This document shows, piece by piece, positions 19,247-26,536 of a DNA stretch of 64,000 nt. The notes beneath the pieces are model-generated. The model was given only the letters and a program-made list of their open reading frames with translations. It did not search any database and was not told the origin of the DNA. The stretch spans positions 248,001-312,000 of the forward strand of contig NZ_JAKLUA010000003.1 in the NCBI RefSeq assembly GCF_022012435.1, in the 5' to 3' direction. A program made the translations under genes and the position numbers. The stretch comes from Bradyrhizobium zhengyangense (GTDB lineage Bacteria; Pseudomonadota; Alphaproteobacteria; Rhizobiales; Xanthobacteraceae). Within the stretch, counting starts at the first letter, position 1; each line of letters starts with the position of its first letter.

Positions 19247-20191
19247 GTGTCCGTCCTCGATCAGAACGCCATCGACATCAATCCCCGCATCTCCGAGGCG
19301 GAGGTTGGTGACTACCTCGCGCTGCTCAAGCCGCGGGTGATGTCGCTCGTGATCTTCACCGCGCTGGTCGGGATGGCGATGGCGCCGGGACATTTCCACT
19401 GGGTGCTCGCAATCACCTCGCTGCTCTGCATCGCCGTCGGCGCCGGTGCCTCGGGCGCGCTCAACATGGCGCTCGAGGGCGATATCGACGCGAAGATGTC
19501 GCGCACCGCGAACCGTCCGATCCCGCGCGGCCGCATCACCCGGCCCGAAGCGATGGCGTTCGGCATGACGCTCGCCTTCTTCTCGGTGATGACGCTCGGC
19601 ATCCTGGTCAACTGGATCGCGGGTGCGCTGCTCGCCTTCACCATCTTCTTCTACGTCGTCATCTACACGATGGGCCTGAAGCGCTGGACCGCGCAGAACA
19701 TCGTGATCGGCGGCGCCGCCGGCGCGCTGCCGCCGGTGGTGGCCTGGGCTTCTGTCACAGGCACGGTCGATGTCGAGCCGCTGCTGCTATTCGCCATCAT
19801 CTTCTTCTGGACGCCGCCGCACTTCTGGGCGCTGGCGCTGTTCCGTTCCGACGACTATGCCCGCGCCGGCATTCCGATGCTGCCCAATGTCGCCGGCCCC
19901 GACGCGACCCGCCTCCAGATCCTGCTCTACACCATCGTGCTGATCGCGGTGGCCGCAGCACCCTGGGTGCTTGGCTATTTCGACGCCGTCTACGGCATCG
20001 TCTCGCTGATCCTTGGTGCCGGCATGCTGGTGCTCGCGATCAACGTCTATATGCGCCGGACGCGAGCTGCGTCGCTGCGCGCGACGCGAAAGCTGTTCGC
20101 CTTCTCGATCCTGTACCTGTTCGCGCTGTTCGCGACCTTGCTGGCCGAGGTCGTGTTCCGGGCGCTTGCTCCGATGGTTGGGGGCGCATGA
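19247..20191 (+). CDS. ctaB: protoheme IX farnesyltransferase (haem O synthase)
   Basis: This 314-residue UbiA-family membrane enzyme adds a farnesyl group to haem b, giving haem O for haem A and the aa3 oxidase. About nine membrane helices are visible. The prenyl-diphosphate site is in [20 protein letters not shown], and the second aspartate-rich region follows [12 protein letters not shown]. It has a GTG start at 19247, preceded by GAGCAGG. It lies between the structural subunit genes and the copper chaperone genes, the common alphaproteobacterial order. Confidence 0.95.
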   Translation: MSVLDQNAIDINPRISEAEVGDYLALLKPRVMSLVIFTALVGMAMAPGHFHWVLAITSLLCIAVGAGASGALNMALEGDIDAKMSRTANRPIPRGRITRPEAMAFGMTLAFFSVMTLGILVNWIAGALLAFTIFFYVVIYTMGLKRWTAQNIVIGGAAGALPPVVAWASVTGTVDVEPLLLFAIIFFWTPPHFWALALFRSDDYARAGIPMLPNVAGPDATRLQILLYTIVLIAVAAAPWVLGYFDAVYGIVSLILGAGMLVLAINVYMRRTRAASLRATRKLFAFSILYLFALFATLLAEVVFRALAPMVGGA

Positions 20192-20198
20192 GGCAGGA

Positions 20199-20363
20199 AT
20201 GGCTGACAAACCCGAGCCAGATGGAATCGTCCTTACCGAGGCGCAGAAGAAGAGCCGTCGCCAGCGCTCCATTGCCATTGCTTTGGCGCTCGGTGTGCTC
20301 GTCATCCTTTTCTTCGCCGTCACCATGGTCAAGGGACCGGCGGTTCTAGTTCGGCCGCTGTAG
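20199..20363 (+). CDS. small single-span CoxF-like protein
   Basis: This 54-residue protein begins MADKPEPDGIVLTEAQKKSR and has a single membrane span near residues 25-45 (IAIALALGVLVILFFAVTMV) with a basic stretch just before it, so the N-terminus should be cytoplasmic. It starts seven bases after ctaB and ends six bases before ctaG. The position and layout are those of the poorly characterised CoxF gene in cytochrome oxidase operons. A role in oxidase assembly or stability is inferred from context only. Confidence 0.8.
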   Translation: MADKPEPDGIVLTEAQKKSRRQRSIAIALALGVLVILFFAVTMVKGPAVLVRPL

Positions 20364-20369
20364 GGGAAG

Positions 20370-21014
20370 ATGGATCAGAAGCCGACCATATCGCAGGATC
20401 AGAGCCGGACGGCCAGGAAGGGGCTCGGCCGCGATGTGCTGGTCGCCTCGATCTGCGGCGGCGTGGTCGCATTGATGGTCGGCGCGTCCTACGCAGCGGT
20501 GCCGTTCTACAACTGGTTCTGCCGCGCGACCGGCTTCAACGGCACGACCCAGGTCGCGATCTCTGCGCCCGCCACCGGCCCGATCGCGCGCAAGATCGCG
20601 GTGCGGTTCGATTCCAACGTCGCCCCCGGCCTGCCCTGGAAGTTCGAGCCCGAGCAGACCGAAATCGAGGTCAATATCAGCCAGGTCACGACGATCTATT
20701 ACACCGTGACCAACCAGGCCGCGCGCACCACCTCAGGCCAGGCCGCCTACAATGTCGCGCCGCTGACGGTCGGGTCGTACTTCCAGAAGATCAATTGCTT
20801 CTGCTTCACCGAGCAGACCATGGCGCCCGGCGAGAAGCGCGAGATGCCCGTGGTGTTCTACGTCGATCCGTCGATCGTCAATGACCACGACAATGATGGG
20901 CTCAGCACTATCACGCTGTCCTACACGTTCTATCCAGTGAAGGATCCGGTGGTGAAGCCGATCGCATCCGGCGACGACGACAAACGCAAGGGAAATCTCC
21001 AGCCGCCGGGTTGA
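20370..21014 (+). CDS. ctaG: cytochrome c oxidase assembly protein CtaG (Cox11 family)
   Basis: This 214-residue copper chaperone inserts CuB into subunit I. An N-terminal membrane anchor (about residues 24-46) is followed by a periplasmic beta-sandwich. The copper site is the Cys pair of [12 protein letters not shown] (Cys143 and Cys145), and a third conserved Cys is in [29 protein letters not shown] and TLSYTFYPV are family landmarks. It starts six bases after the CoxF-like gene and is followed by ctaE, consistent with one transcript. Confidence 0.95.
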   Translation: MDQKPTISQDQSRTARKGLGRDVLVASICGGVVALMVGASYAAVPFYNWFCRATGFNGTTQVAISAPATGPIARKIAVRFDSNVAPGLPWKFEPEQTEIEVNISQVTTIYYTVTNQAARTTSGQAAYNVAPLTVGSYFQKINCFCFTEQTMAPGEKREMPVVFYVDPSIVNDHDNDGLSTITLSYTFYPVKDPVVKPIASGDDDKRKGNLQPPG

Positions 21015-21078
21015 CGCTCAGGGGTTGGACTAAGGGGATAAGTGCCGGATAGGCACGGGATTGAGGAGACAGACCGCA

Positions 21079-21975
21079 ATGGCTACCGCGCAAGGCAAGC
21101 ATCACGACTACCATCTGGTCGATCCGTCTCCGTGGCCGGCGGTCGGCTCCGTCTCTGCCTTCATCATGGCGGTCGGCGCGATCACCTGGATGCACCACAT
21201 GGTCTCGGCCGCGCCGATCATCTTCGGCATCGGCACCGTCGGCGTGCTCTACACCATGGCGAGCTGGTGGGGCGACGTGATCAAGGAAGCCCAGTACAAG
21301 GGCGACCATACCCGGGTCGTACAGATCAGCCATCGCTACGGCATGATCCTGTTCATCGCCTCCGAGGTGATGTTCTTCGTTGCCTGGTTCTGGGCCTATT
21401 TCAACGCCGCGCTGTTCCCGGCCGATGCCGTCCACGCCACCCGCGACGCCGTGTTCGGCTGCGGCCTCGGCACGGCTGCCGGCGCATGCTCGGCCCCGGG
21501 CACCTGGCCGCCCCATGGCATCGAGACCTTCGATCCCTGGCATCTGCCGCTGCTGAACACGCTGATCCTGCTTACCTCGGGCACCACGGTCACGTGGGCG
21601 CACCACGCCCTGCTCGAGAACGATCGCCAAGGCCTCAAATATGGTCTGATCCTCACCGTCCTGCTGGGCGCGACCTTCACCGCCGTGCAGGCCTACGAAT
21701 ACAGCCACGCGGCGTTCTCGTTTGCCGGCAACGTCTACGGCGCGACCTTTTTCATGGCGACCGGTTTCCACGGCTTCCACGTGCTGGTCGGCACCATCTT
21801 CCTGATCGTGTGCCTGGCGCGCGCCTACGCCGGCCACTTCACGCCGAAGCAGCACCTCGGTTTCGAGTTTGCCGCCTGGTACTGGCATTTCGTCGACGTG
21901 GTCTGGCTGTTCCTGTTCCTGTGCATCTATGTCTGGGGACACGGCGCCGAGACCATGGCCCACGGCGCGCACTGA
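21079..21975 (+). CDS. ctaE: cytochrome c oxidase subunit III (aa3 type)
   Basis: This 298-residue membrane subunit has seven predicted helices and stabilises subunit I. Family landmarks are [20 protein letters not shown] at the N-terminus, [20 protein letters not shown], the [20 protein letters not shown] segment and the C-terminal [20 protein letters not shown]. The ATG at 21079 has TGAGGAG about ten bases upstream; the TTG at 21061 would add six residues. A strong terminator follows 20 bp after the stop, ending the main ctaCDB-G-E transcript. Confidence 0.96.
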   Translation: MATAQGKHHDYHLVDPSPWPAVGSVSAFIMAVGAITWMHHMVSAAPIIFGIGTVGVLYTMASWWGDVIKEAQYKGDHTRVVQISHRYGMILFIASEVMFFVAWFWAYFNAALFPADAVHATRDAVFGCGLGTAAGACSAPGTWPPHGIETFDPWHLPLLNTLILLTSGTTVTWAHHALLENDRQGLKYGLILTVLLGATFTAVQAYEYSHAAFSFAGNVYGATFFMATGFHGFHVLVGTIFLIVCLARAYAGHFTPKQHLGFEFAAWYWHFVDVVWLFLFLCIYVWGHGAETMAHGAH

Positions 21976-21994
21976 GCCGCGGCTGATCATCTGC

Positions 21995-22027
21995 AAAGGG
22001 CGGCCGCAGGGCCGCCCTTTCGCTTTT
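21995..22027 (+). terminator. terminator after ctaE
   Basis: AAAGGGCGGCC (21995-22005), loop GCAG, GGCCGCCCTTT (22010-22020), then CGCTTTT. This 11-bp GC stem with a T-rich tail ends the oxidase operon before the DUF983-SURF1 pair. Confidence 0.8.
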
Positions 22028-22071
22028 CAGCGGCCGGAGTTTTGGCCGAAACTGTGATAGGCTTGCGTGCG

Positions 22072-22473
22072 ATGAACGACACCGCCGACACCCCAGAGGC
22101 CCAGCCCACTGTCCTGCAAAGCGCGCTGCGCGGGCTCGCCTGCAAATGCCCGCGCTGCGGCGAGGGCAAGCTCTATGCGGGCTTCCTGACGCTGGCGCCC
22201 TCCTGCAACCGCTGCGGCCTCGACTACGGCTTCATCGATGCTGGCGACGGTCCGGCGATCTTCATCATCATGCTGGCCGGCGCGATCGTGGTCGGCTGCG
22301 CGCTCGTCGTCGAGGTCAAATATCAGCCGCCATTCTGGCTGCATGCGGTGCTGTGGCTGCCGCTGATCCTCGCCACCACGCTCCTGCCGCTGCGCTCGAT
22401 GAAATCCCTTCTGATCGCGCTGCAATTCCATCACAAGGCGGCCCCGGGCCGGCTGATCGACCGCGGGAAATGA
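22072..22473 (+). CDS. DUF983 membrane protein
   Basis: This 133-residue protein has two CxxC knuckles near the N-terminus (LACKCPRCGEGKLY and SCNRCGLDYG), suggesting metal or thiol chemistry, then two membrane helices (about 58-80 and 84-106). DUF983 proteins accompany SURF1 and cytochrome oxidase genes in alphaproteobacteria, but their role is not defined. The ATG at 22072 is preferred; a TTG at 22042 gives ten extra residues. The stop overlaps the SURF1 start (ATGA at 22470-22473), so both are translationally coupled. Confidence 0.87.
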   Translation: MNDTADTPEAQPTVLQSALRGLACKCPRCGEGKLYAGFLTLAPSCNRCGLDYGFIDAGDGPAIFIIMLAGAIVVGCALVVEVKYQPPFWLHAVLWLPLILATTLLPLRSMKSLLIALQFHHKAAPGRLIDRGK

Positions 22474-23234
22474 ACGAGACTTTGCGCAAGCCCGGTGTGG
22501 CTGGCTTCATGCTGTTCACGCTTTTGCTGACCGCCGCTTTCGTCGCGCTCGGCGTCTGGCAATTGCAGCGCCGCACCGCCAAGCACGAGCTGATCGCTGC
22601 GCTCACCGAGCGCCTCGCGGCAGCACCCGTTGCGCTGCCGCCGCCTGCACAATGGCCCACGCTGACGCCTGCGCGCGACGAGTTTCGCCGCGTCAGCTTC
22701 ACCGCGACCTATGCAGCGTCGCCGGATGCGATGGTCTATTCGTCCGGCTCCGCCGTGCGTAAGGATGCATCCACCCCCGGCACCTGGGCTTTCCTGCCGG
22801 CGCGGCTGCCGAGTGGTGAGATCGTGGTGATCGATGCAGGCTTCGTCGAGAACACAATGCAGGAGCGCGGGGTCGAGGATCGCGCGGTGCAGAAGCTTGT
22901 GACCGGCGCGCCCGTTACGCTCACCGGCTATCTCCGTTTCCCGGAAGAGGCGGGATGGCTGACGCCGGCCGAAAATCGCGACAAGCGGTTGTGGTTCGTG
23001 CGCGATCATCTGGCAATCGCTAGCGCCCTGGGCTGGGGCACGATCGCGCCTTTCTACGTCGATCTCGAGCAGCCGGTGCCGGCGAACGGCATTCCGCGCC
23101 CGGGTCCGCTCGACGTGCATCTGAAAGACGACCATCTGCAATACGCGATCACCTGGTTTGCACTTGCCGGTGCCGTGCTGATCGCATTTGTCGTGTGGGT
23201 GAGGGGACGACGAAAGGGCGAAGTCCGTCCGTAG
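22470..23234 (+). CDS. SURF1 family cytochrome oxidase biogenesis protein
   Basis: This 254-residue protein has the SURF1 architecture: one helix at each end (about 12-31 and 223-245) around a periplasmic domain. The N-terminal landmark is ALGVWQLQRRTAKHELI, and the C-terminal DDHLQYAITWFALAGAVL matches the family signature. SURF1 supports haem A delivery and assembly of aa3 oxidases. The 4-bp overlap with DUF983 and closeness to the cta operon agree. The gene could also be called shy1 in other taxa. Confidence 0.93.
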   Translation: MNETLRKPGVAGFMLFTLLLTAAFVALGVWQLQRRTAKHELIAALTERLAAAPVALPPPAQWPTLTPARDEFRRVSFTATYAASPDAMVYSSGSAVRKDASTPGTWAFLPARLPSGEIVVIDAGFVENTMQERGVEDRAVQKLVTGAPVTLTGYLRFPEEAGWLTPAENRDKRLWFVRDHLAIASALGWGTIAPFYVDLEQPVPANGIPRPGPLDVHLKDDHLQYAITWFALAGAVLIAFVVWVRGRRKGEVRP

Positions 23235-23344
23235 GTTCCCGGTGGGAACCCGTTATCGTCCGGTCTTTATTATTCAGCGCATATTCACGAGGGTGATCTT
23301 AAGCCGCCTCCAAGTTTTTTCAGCGGTAAACAGGATTGCTGGCG

Positions 23345-23710
23345 TTGAGCGATTTCGATCAGATGGGCCTTGTCATTGATTGGGTGGATGCCTGCCGCAA
23401 GGGTGACCTCCCGACGCTGCTCGACCTCTATGCCGACGATGCCGAGCTGAAATGCACCTGCAACGGCACGCAGAACTATCGCGGCCGGCGCGAGCTCGAA
23501 ACCTATTGGGGACCGAAGCTCAGCGCCTTTTCCTCGGCGGGTTTCGGCCTGGAGGAAATCCATCCGGCGCAGAACGGCATCGATCTCGAATATTCCGTCG
23601 CAGGTGCGTTGCGCGTCCGCGCCTCGTTTCGTTTCAGCGCGGAAGGCAAGATCCACAGCACGCTGTGCGAGCCGGCGCAGCAGGGCTCGCACGATTGCTG
23701 TGCGTGCTAA
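23345..23710 (+). CDS. small NTF2-like (SnoaL) protein
   Basis: This protein of about 121 residues has an NTF2-like pattern: DFDQMGLVIDWVDACRKGDL helix, LLDLYADDAELKC strand, and late strands RVRASFRFSAEGKI. It is Cys-rich at the end (LCEPAQQGSHDCCAC) and in AELKCTCNGTQ, suggesting metal binding, which is inference. No ATG is well placed: TTG 23345 has AGGA at proper spacing, while TTG 23336 and ATG 23363 are alternatives. Its stop codon directly abuts a palindromic repeat block. Confidence 0.68.
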   Translation: MSDFDQMGLVIDWVDACRKGDLPTLLDLYADDAELKCTCNGTQNYRGRRELETYWGPKLSAFSSAGFGLEEIHPAQNGIDLEYSVAGALRVRASFRFSAEGKIHSTLCEPAQQGSHDCCAC

Positions 23711-23811
23711 AGCATGATCCGGAAAAGTGCGAAGCGGTTTTCCGAAAAGATCATGCTCAAACAACAACCTGAAGCGCGATGACGATTCATCCTAATCTCA
23801 TCGCGCTTTAG
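23711..23811. repeat. rhizobial palindromic repeat element, unit 1
   Basis: This 101-bp unit begins AGCATGATCCGGAAAAG and ends in CGCGCTTTAG. It holds nested stems: AGCATGATC with GATCATGCT, GGAAAA with TTTTCC, and AAGCGCGATGA with TCATCGCGCTT. It follows the stop of the small NTF2-like gene directly. The sequence type is, to my memory, widespread in Rhizobiales intergenic DNA. Confidence 0.8.
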
Positions 23812-23939
23812 AGCATGATCCGGAAAAGTGTGAAGCGGTTTTCCCTCGCGACATCAGCGGGACGCGTTTGCGCGGAGATCATGCTCAAACAACAACCTGA
23901 AGCGCGACGACGATTCATCCCAATCTCATCGCGCTTTAG
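23812..23939. repeat. rhizobial palindromic repeat element, unit 2
   Basis: This unit directly follows unit 1 in the same orientation with the same ends and inner stems. It carries an extra segment of roughly 25-30 bp between TTTTCC and GATCATGCT. Its last bases supply the TAA stop codon (23938-23936) of the minus-strand histidine kinase gene. Confidence 0.8.
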
Positions 23940-25297
23940 CCCGAGATCGGCTCGCCCCTGATCTCCCCGAGTGGAAGGCGACAGCGCACATAGGTGCGTT
24001 CGTCCGCACGCAGCAGGGACAGCGAGCCGCTGAGCGCGCGGACGCGCTCGTGCATGCCGGTCAGGCCGCGGCCGAAAACATTGTCGGCGGGAAAGCCGCC
24101 GCCGTCATCGGAGACTTCGACGGTGAGCGCACCGCCCGATATCGCCGCTTCCACATGGGCATTCTTCGCTCCGGCATGGCGCAGCACGTTGGTCAACGCC
24201 TCCTGAATCACACGGTAGACGGTCCGGGCCAGTGGCCCGCTGATCCCGTTGAGGTTAGAATCTATCGTTGCGGTGAGGCCGATATGCCGCGCTTGCGAGC
24301 GGAAATTGCGGAGCAGCGTCTGCACGCTGGCCTCGAGCCCCAATTCCTCGATGTAGAGCGGCCGCAACCGGTCGAGGATGCGGCGATTGGTCTGCTGGAG
24401 CGCCTCGATGGATCGCATCACCTCCTGCACGGAGTTGCCGAGATGTCCCGTCTGCGGCGAGGCCTCGCTCAGTGCGATCGTGCCGGCACGGATGCTGAAC
24501 AGCAACGGGCCAAGCTCGTCATGCAGCTCGCGGGCGAGATCGTGCCGCTCATCATCCTGGAGCGACACCAGGCGATGCAACAGGTCGCGATTGTGCTGGC
24601 TCAATTGCGCGAGCGTTGCGGCAAGGGCATTGGCCTCCTCACAGCTCTGCCGGATTTCCGGCGGCCCTGCGACCGGGATCGGCGTCGCATAATCGCCGCG
24701 CCGAATGCGCGTCAGGCCCGCGCCGAGATCTTGCAGCGGCTGCAGCGCCGATCTCGCGAAGAGAAAGGCGATCGTGCCGGTCAACACCATCAGCACGGCG
24801 ATGAGGCTCGTCAGGGCCAGAAAGCCGATCCATTTCTCGAACAGATCAGCTGACAGGTCGGGCACGAACACGATGTCACCAACGCGTTTGCCGTCGATGA
24901 TCACAGGAGATGCTGCGTCGATATCAGGGATGGCGATCAGGTCCACAAACCATTGCGGCACGCCATGCACCCTGTGCAGGCCATCCCTCACGGACGGCGC
25001 AGGACCCGCCTCCACAGGCCGGAATTGGATATCATTGGAGGTAGCCAAGGAGCCGACGAATGCGTCGAGCATCTTGCGCGGACTGTCTGACGCGCTCAGG
25101 GCGCTGTTGAGTGCGACAGCAACGGTCTGCACTGAGCGTCGACCAGGTTCGTTCTCGTCCGCCAGCTGGCTGGCCGAGAAGCTCTGGAGCAACACGCCCC
25201 CCATGACCAGCGCGGCGACAAAGCTCACGCCGAGTGGAAGGAACAACTGGGTTCTGAACGGAAGTCGTTGCCACATTAGGTCAATTCTAACGCGCAT
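23936..25297 (-). CDS. sensor histidine kinase, NarL/UhpB type
   Basis: This 453-residue membrane kinase has two spans (about 17-38 and 158-180) bounding a periplasmic sensor that looks like the LapD/MoxY N-terminal type, followed by HAMP (LFARSALQPLQDLGAGLTRI, about 178-230). The HisKA_3 dimerisation helix carries the phospho-accepting His259 in LARELHDELGPLLFSIR. The HATPase domain shows REALTNVLRHAGAKNAHVEA-like N-box (VIQEALTNVLRHA) and SDDGGGFPADNVFGRGLTGM G-boxes. It is divergent from a NarL-type response regulator, almost certainly its partner. The signal is unknown. The stop codon lies within a repeat element. Confidence 0.93.
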   Translation of the reverse strand: MRVRIDLMWQRLPFRTQLFLPLGVSFVAALVMGGVLLQSFSASQLADENEPGRRSVQTVAVALNSALSASDSPRKMLDAFVGSLATSNDIQFRPVEAGPAPSVRDGLHRVHGVPQWFVDLIAIPDIDAASPVIIDGKRVGDIVFVPDLSADLFEKWIGFLALTSLIAVLMVLTGTIAFLFARSALQPLQDLGAGLTRIRRGDYATPIPVAGPPEIRQSCEEANALAATLAQLSQHNRDLLHRLVSLQDDERHDLARELHDELGPLLFSIRAGTIALSEASPQTGHLGNSVQEVMRSIEALQQTNRRILDRLRPLYIEELGLEASVQTLLRNFRSQARHIGLTATIDSNLNGISGPLARTVYRVIQEALTNVLRHAGAKNAHVEAAISGGALTVEVSDDGGGFPADNVFGRGLTGMHERVRALSGSLSLLRADERTYVRCRLPLGEIRGEPISG

Positions 25298-25331
25298 TGG
25301 CGGGATTCTCTCTTTCCATTTGTTCCCGCCA
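25298..25331. promoter_or_regulatory. inverted repeat in divergent two-component gap
   Basis: TGGCGGGA (25298-25305) and TCCCGCCA (25324-25331) are perfect 8-bp arms with an 18-bp spacer, in the 66-bp gap between the kinase and regulator genes. It is a candidate autoregulatory site for the response regulator. Confidence 0.4.
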
Positions 25332-25363
25332 GTCTATGAGTTACCAAAACAAGAGAGTGCGCG

Positions 25364-26008
25364 ATGCAAGACACAACCAAGCTGGCGACCCGGGTCCTGA
25401 TCGTCGATGACCACCCCGTTGTGCTGTCAGGTTGTCGCACCCTGTTTGCCTCCGACCATTCGATCCGCATCGACGAAGCGAACGACGCCAAATCCGGACA
25501 CAAGGCCTATATCAGCAAGCGGCCGGACGTCACGGTCATCGACATCAGCCTGCCCGACGTCTCGGGCTTCGAGTTGATGCGCCGGATCCGCAAGGACGAT
25601 CCAGGCGCCAAGATCATCATGTTCAGCATGAATGAAGATCCGGCCTTCGTTGTGCGCGCGGTGGAGCTCGGGGCGCAGGGCTATGTCTCCAAGGGCGACG
25701 ATCCCCGGATCCTGCTCAAGGCCGTACGCAAGGTGGTCGCCGGCGACAATTTCATCTCGCCCCAACTCGCGGAGGCCGTGACGTTCTCGGGCGCTGCGAT
25801 CAAGGCGAATCCGGCCTCGCAAATGACGCCGCGGGAGCTTGAAATTCTTCGCCTGCTCGGGCGCGGCAACAAGATCGTCGAGGTCGCCGAGGCGCTCGGT
25901 ATCTCCTACAAGACCGTCGCCAACACTACCTCCCTGCTCAAGCAGAAGCTGGGAGCCAAGAACCATTCCGACTTGATTCGGATCGCGGTGGAAATCGGGA
26001 TGAATTGA
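25364..26008 (+). CDS. NarL/FixJ family response regulator
   Basis: This 214-residue DNA-binding regulator has a receiver domain (about 8-125) with DD acidic pair in VLIVDDHPVVLSG, phospho-acceptor Asp60 in VTVIDISLPDVSG, and Lys in GYVSKGDDP. The LuxR-type HTH (about 148-210) starts MTPRELEILRLLGRGNKIVE and contains ALGISYKTVANTTSLLKQKL. It should be phosphorylated by the divergent HisKA_3 kinase. Targets are unknown, and the inverted repeat between the two genes may be one. Confidence 0.93.
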   Translation: MQDTTKLATRVLIVDDHPVVLSGCRTLFASDHSIRIDEANDAKSGHKAYISKRPDVTVIDISLPDVSGFELMRRIRKDDPGAKIIMFSMNEDPAFVVRAVELGAQGYVSKGDDPRILLKAVRKVVAGDNFISPQLAEAVTFSGAAIKANPASQMTPRELEILRLLGRGNKIVEVAEALGISYKTVANTTSLLKQKLGAKNHSDLIRIAVEIGMN

Positions 26009-26020
26009 CCATTCAGGGGC

Positions 26021-26052
26021 TGAGCCGGCTGCTCAAGGATGCAGCCGGCTCA
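26021..26052 (+). terminator. hairpin after the response regulator gene
   Basis: TGAGCCGGCTGC (26021-26032), loop TCAAGGAT, GCAGCCGGCTCA (26041-26052) are perfect 12-bp arms starting 12 bp beyond the stop. There is no strong T tract, so termination may be partial. Between 26053 and 26271 I see no gene or clear signal. Confidence 0.6.
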
Positions 26053-26271
26053 GTCGTTGGACCGGTCTGCCGCGCGTCCGGGCAATGTGTGGACGACGGC
26101 GGATACCTTCCGCCGACATAATGGGACGGTGAGGCGTTCGTTCCCCGTTCCTTTGCATGGAGTCAGGAGAAAGCGGCAACGATGCCAGGCGCGCGGCGGC
26201 GCGATCGCTGGCCCTGCACCTGGGCGTACCGGGAAAAATTGGAACATTTGGCGCCCGCGCCGTTTTTCTCC

Positions 26272-26300
26272 TTGACGATTTCGTGACAGGAAACGATAGC
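26272..26300 (+). promoter_or_regulatory. sigma-70-type promoter of the 26.3-kb RNA
   Basis: TTGACG (26272-26277), a 17-bp spacer, then GATAGC (26295-26300) closely match the housekeeping promoter consensus. The predicted start is near 26307. No gene start follows before the terminator at 26382-26409. Confidence 0.65.
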
Positions 26301-26306
26301 TCGAAC

Positions 26307-26409
26307 CAATGATTTTCGGGGCCGGCGCCCCAGTGACGAAAACCGGGTCTGCACACATCAACGACAGACCTTCCAAGAGAGGGGCTGCGGCATCGCCGCA
26401 GCCCTTTTT
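26307..26409 (+). ncRNA. candidate small RNA or thrC leader (about 103 nt)
   Basis: A promoter match at 26272-26300 is followed after about 100 nt by a textbook terminator. The predicted RNA folds as three elements: GGGGC-CGGC-GCCCC (26317-26331 region), extended outward by TTTTCG pairing with CGAAAA; GGTCTG with CAGACC around a loop holding CACACATCAACGA; and the terminator GGGCTGCGGC-ATC-GCCGCAGCCC with T5. A single-stranded CTTCCAAGAGA lies before the last stem. An ATG at 26309 opens a frame that reads through the terminator, so coding is unlikely. It could be a trans-acting sRNA or an attenuated leader of thrC, which starts 128 nt later. Confidence 0.6.
26382..26409 (+). terminator. strong intrinsic terminator of the 26.3-kb RNA
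   Basis: GGGCTGCGGC (26382-26391), loop ATC, GCCGCAGCCC (26395-26404), then TTTTT (26405-26409). No protein gene ends within 370 bp upstream on this strand, which is what points to a non-coding RNA. Confidence 0.9.
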
Positions 26410-26536
26410 CGTTGGGCATGGTGTGGCTCTCCAAAACACTCTATGGTGCCGCAAAGCCTCTGGCTTGGAACTAGGAACATCGTGAAATCAAAGGCTTAAG
26501 CCCGGATTTGGACCGCGCCAGCCTTTGGAGGGCAGT

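Noticed and set aside
22146..22470. Long 5' extension of the SURF1 frame
   Set aside because: The extension is out of frame over the DUF983 gene and Arg-rich. The ATG at 22470 gives the normal SURF1 N-terminus and couples to DUF983.
26309..26500. Thr-rich leader peptide for thrC attenuation
   Set aside because: The frame from the ATG at 26309 has only two Thr codons and does not stop before the terminator. Attenuation by another means is still possible.
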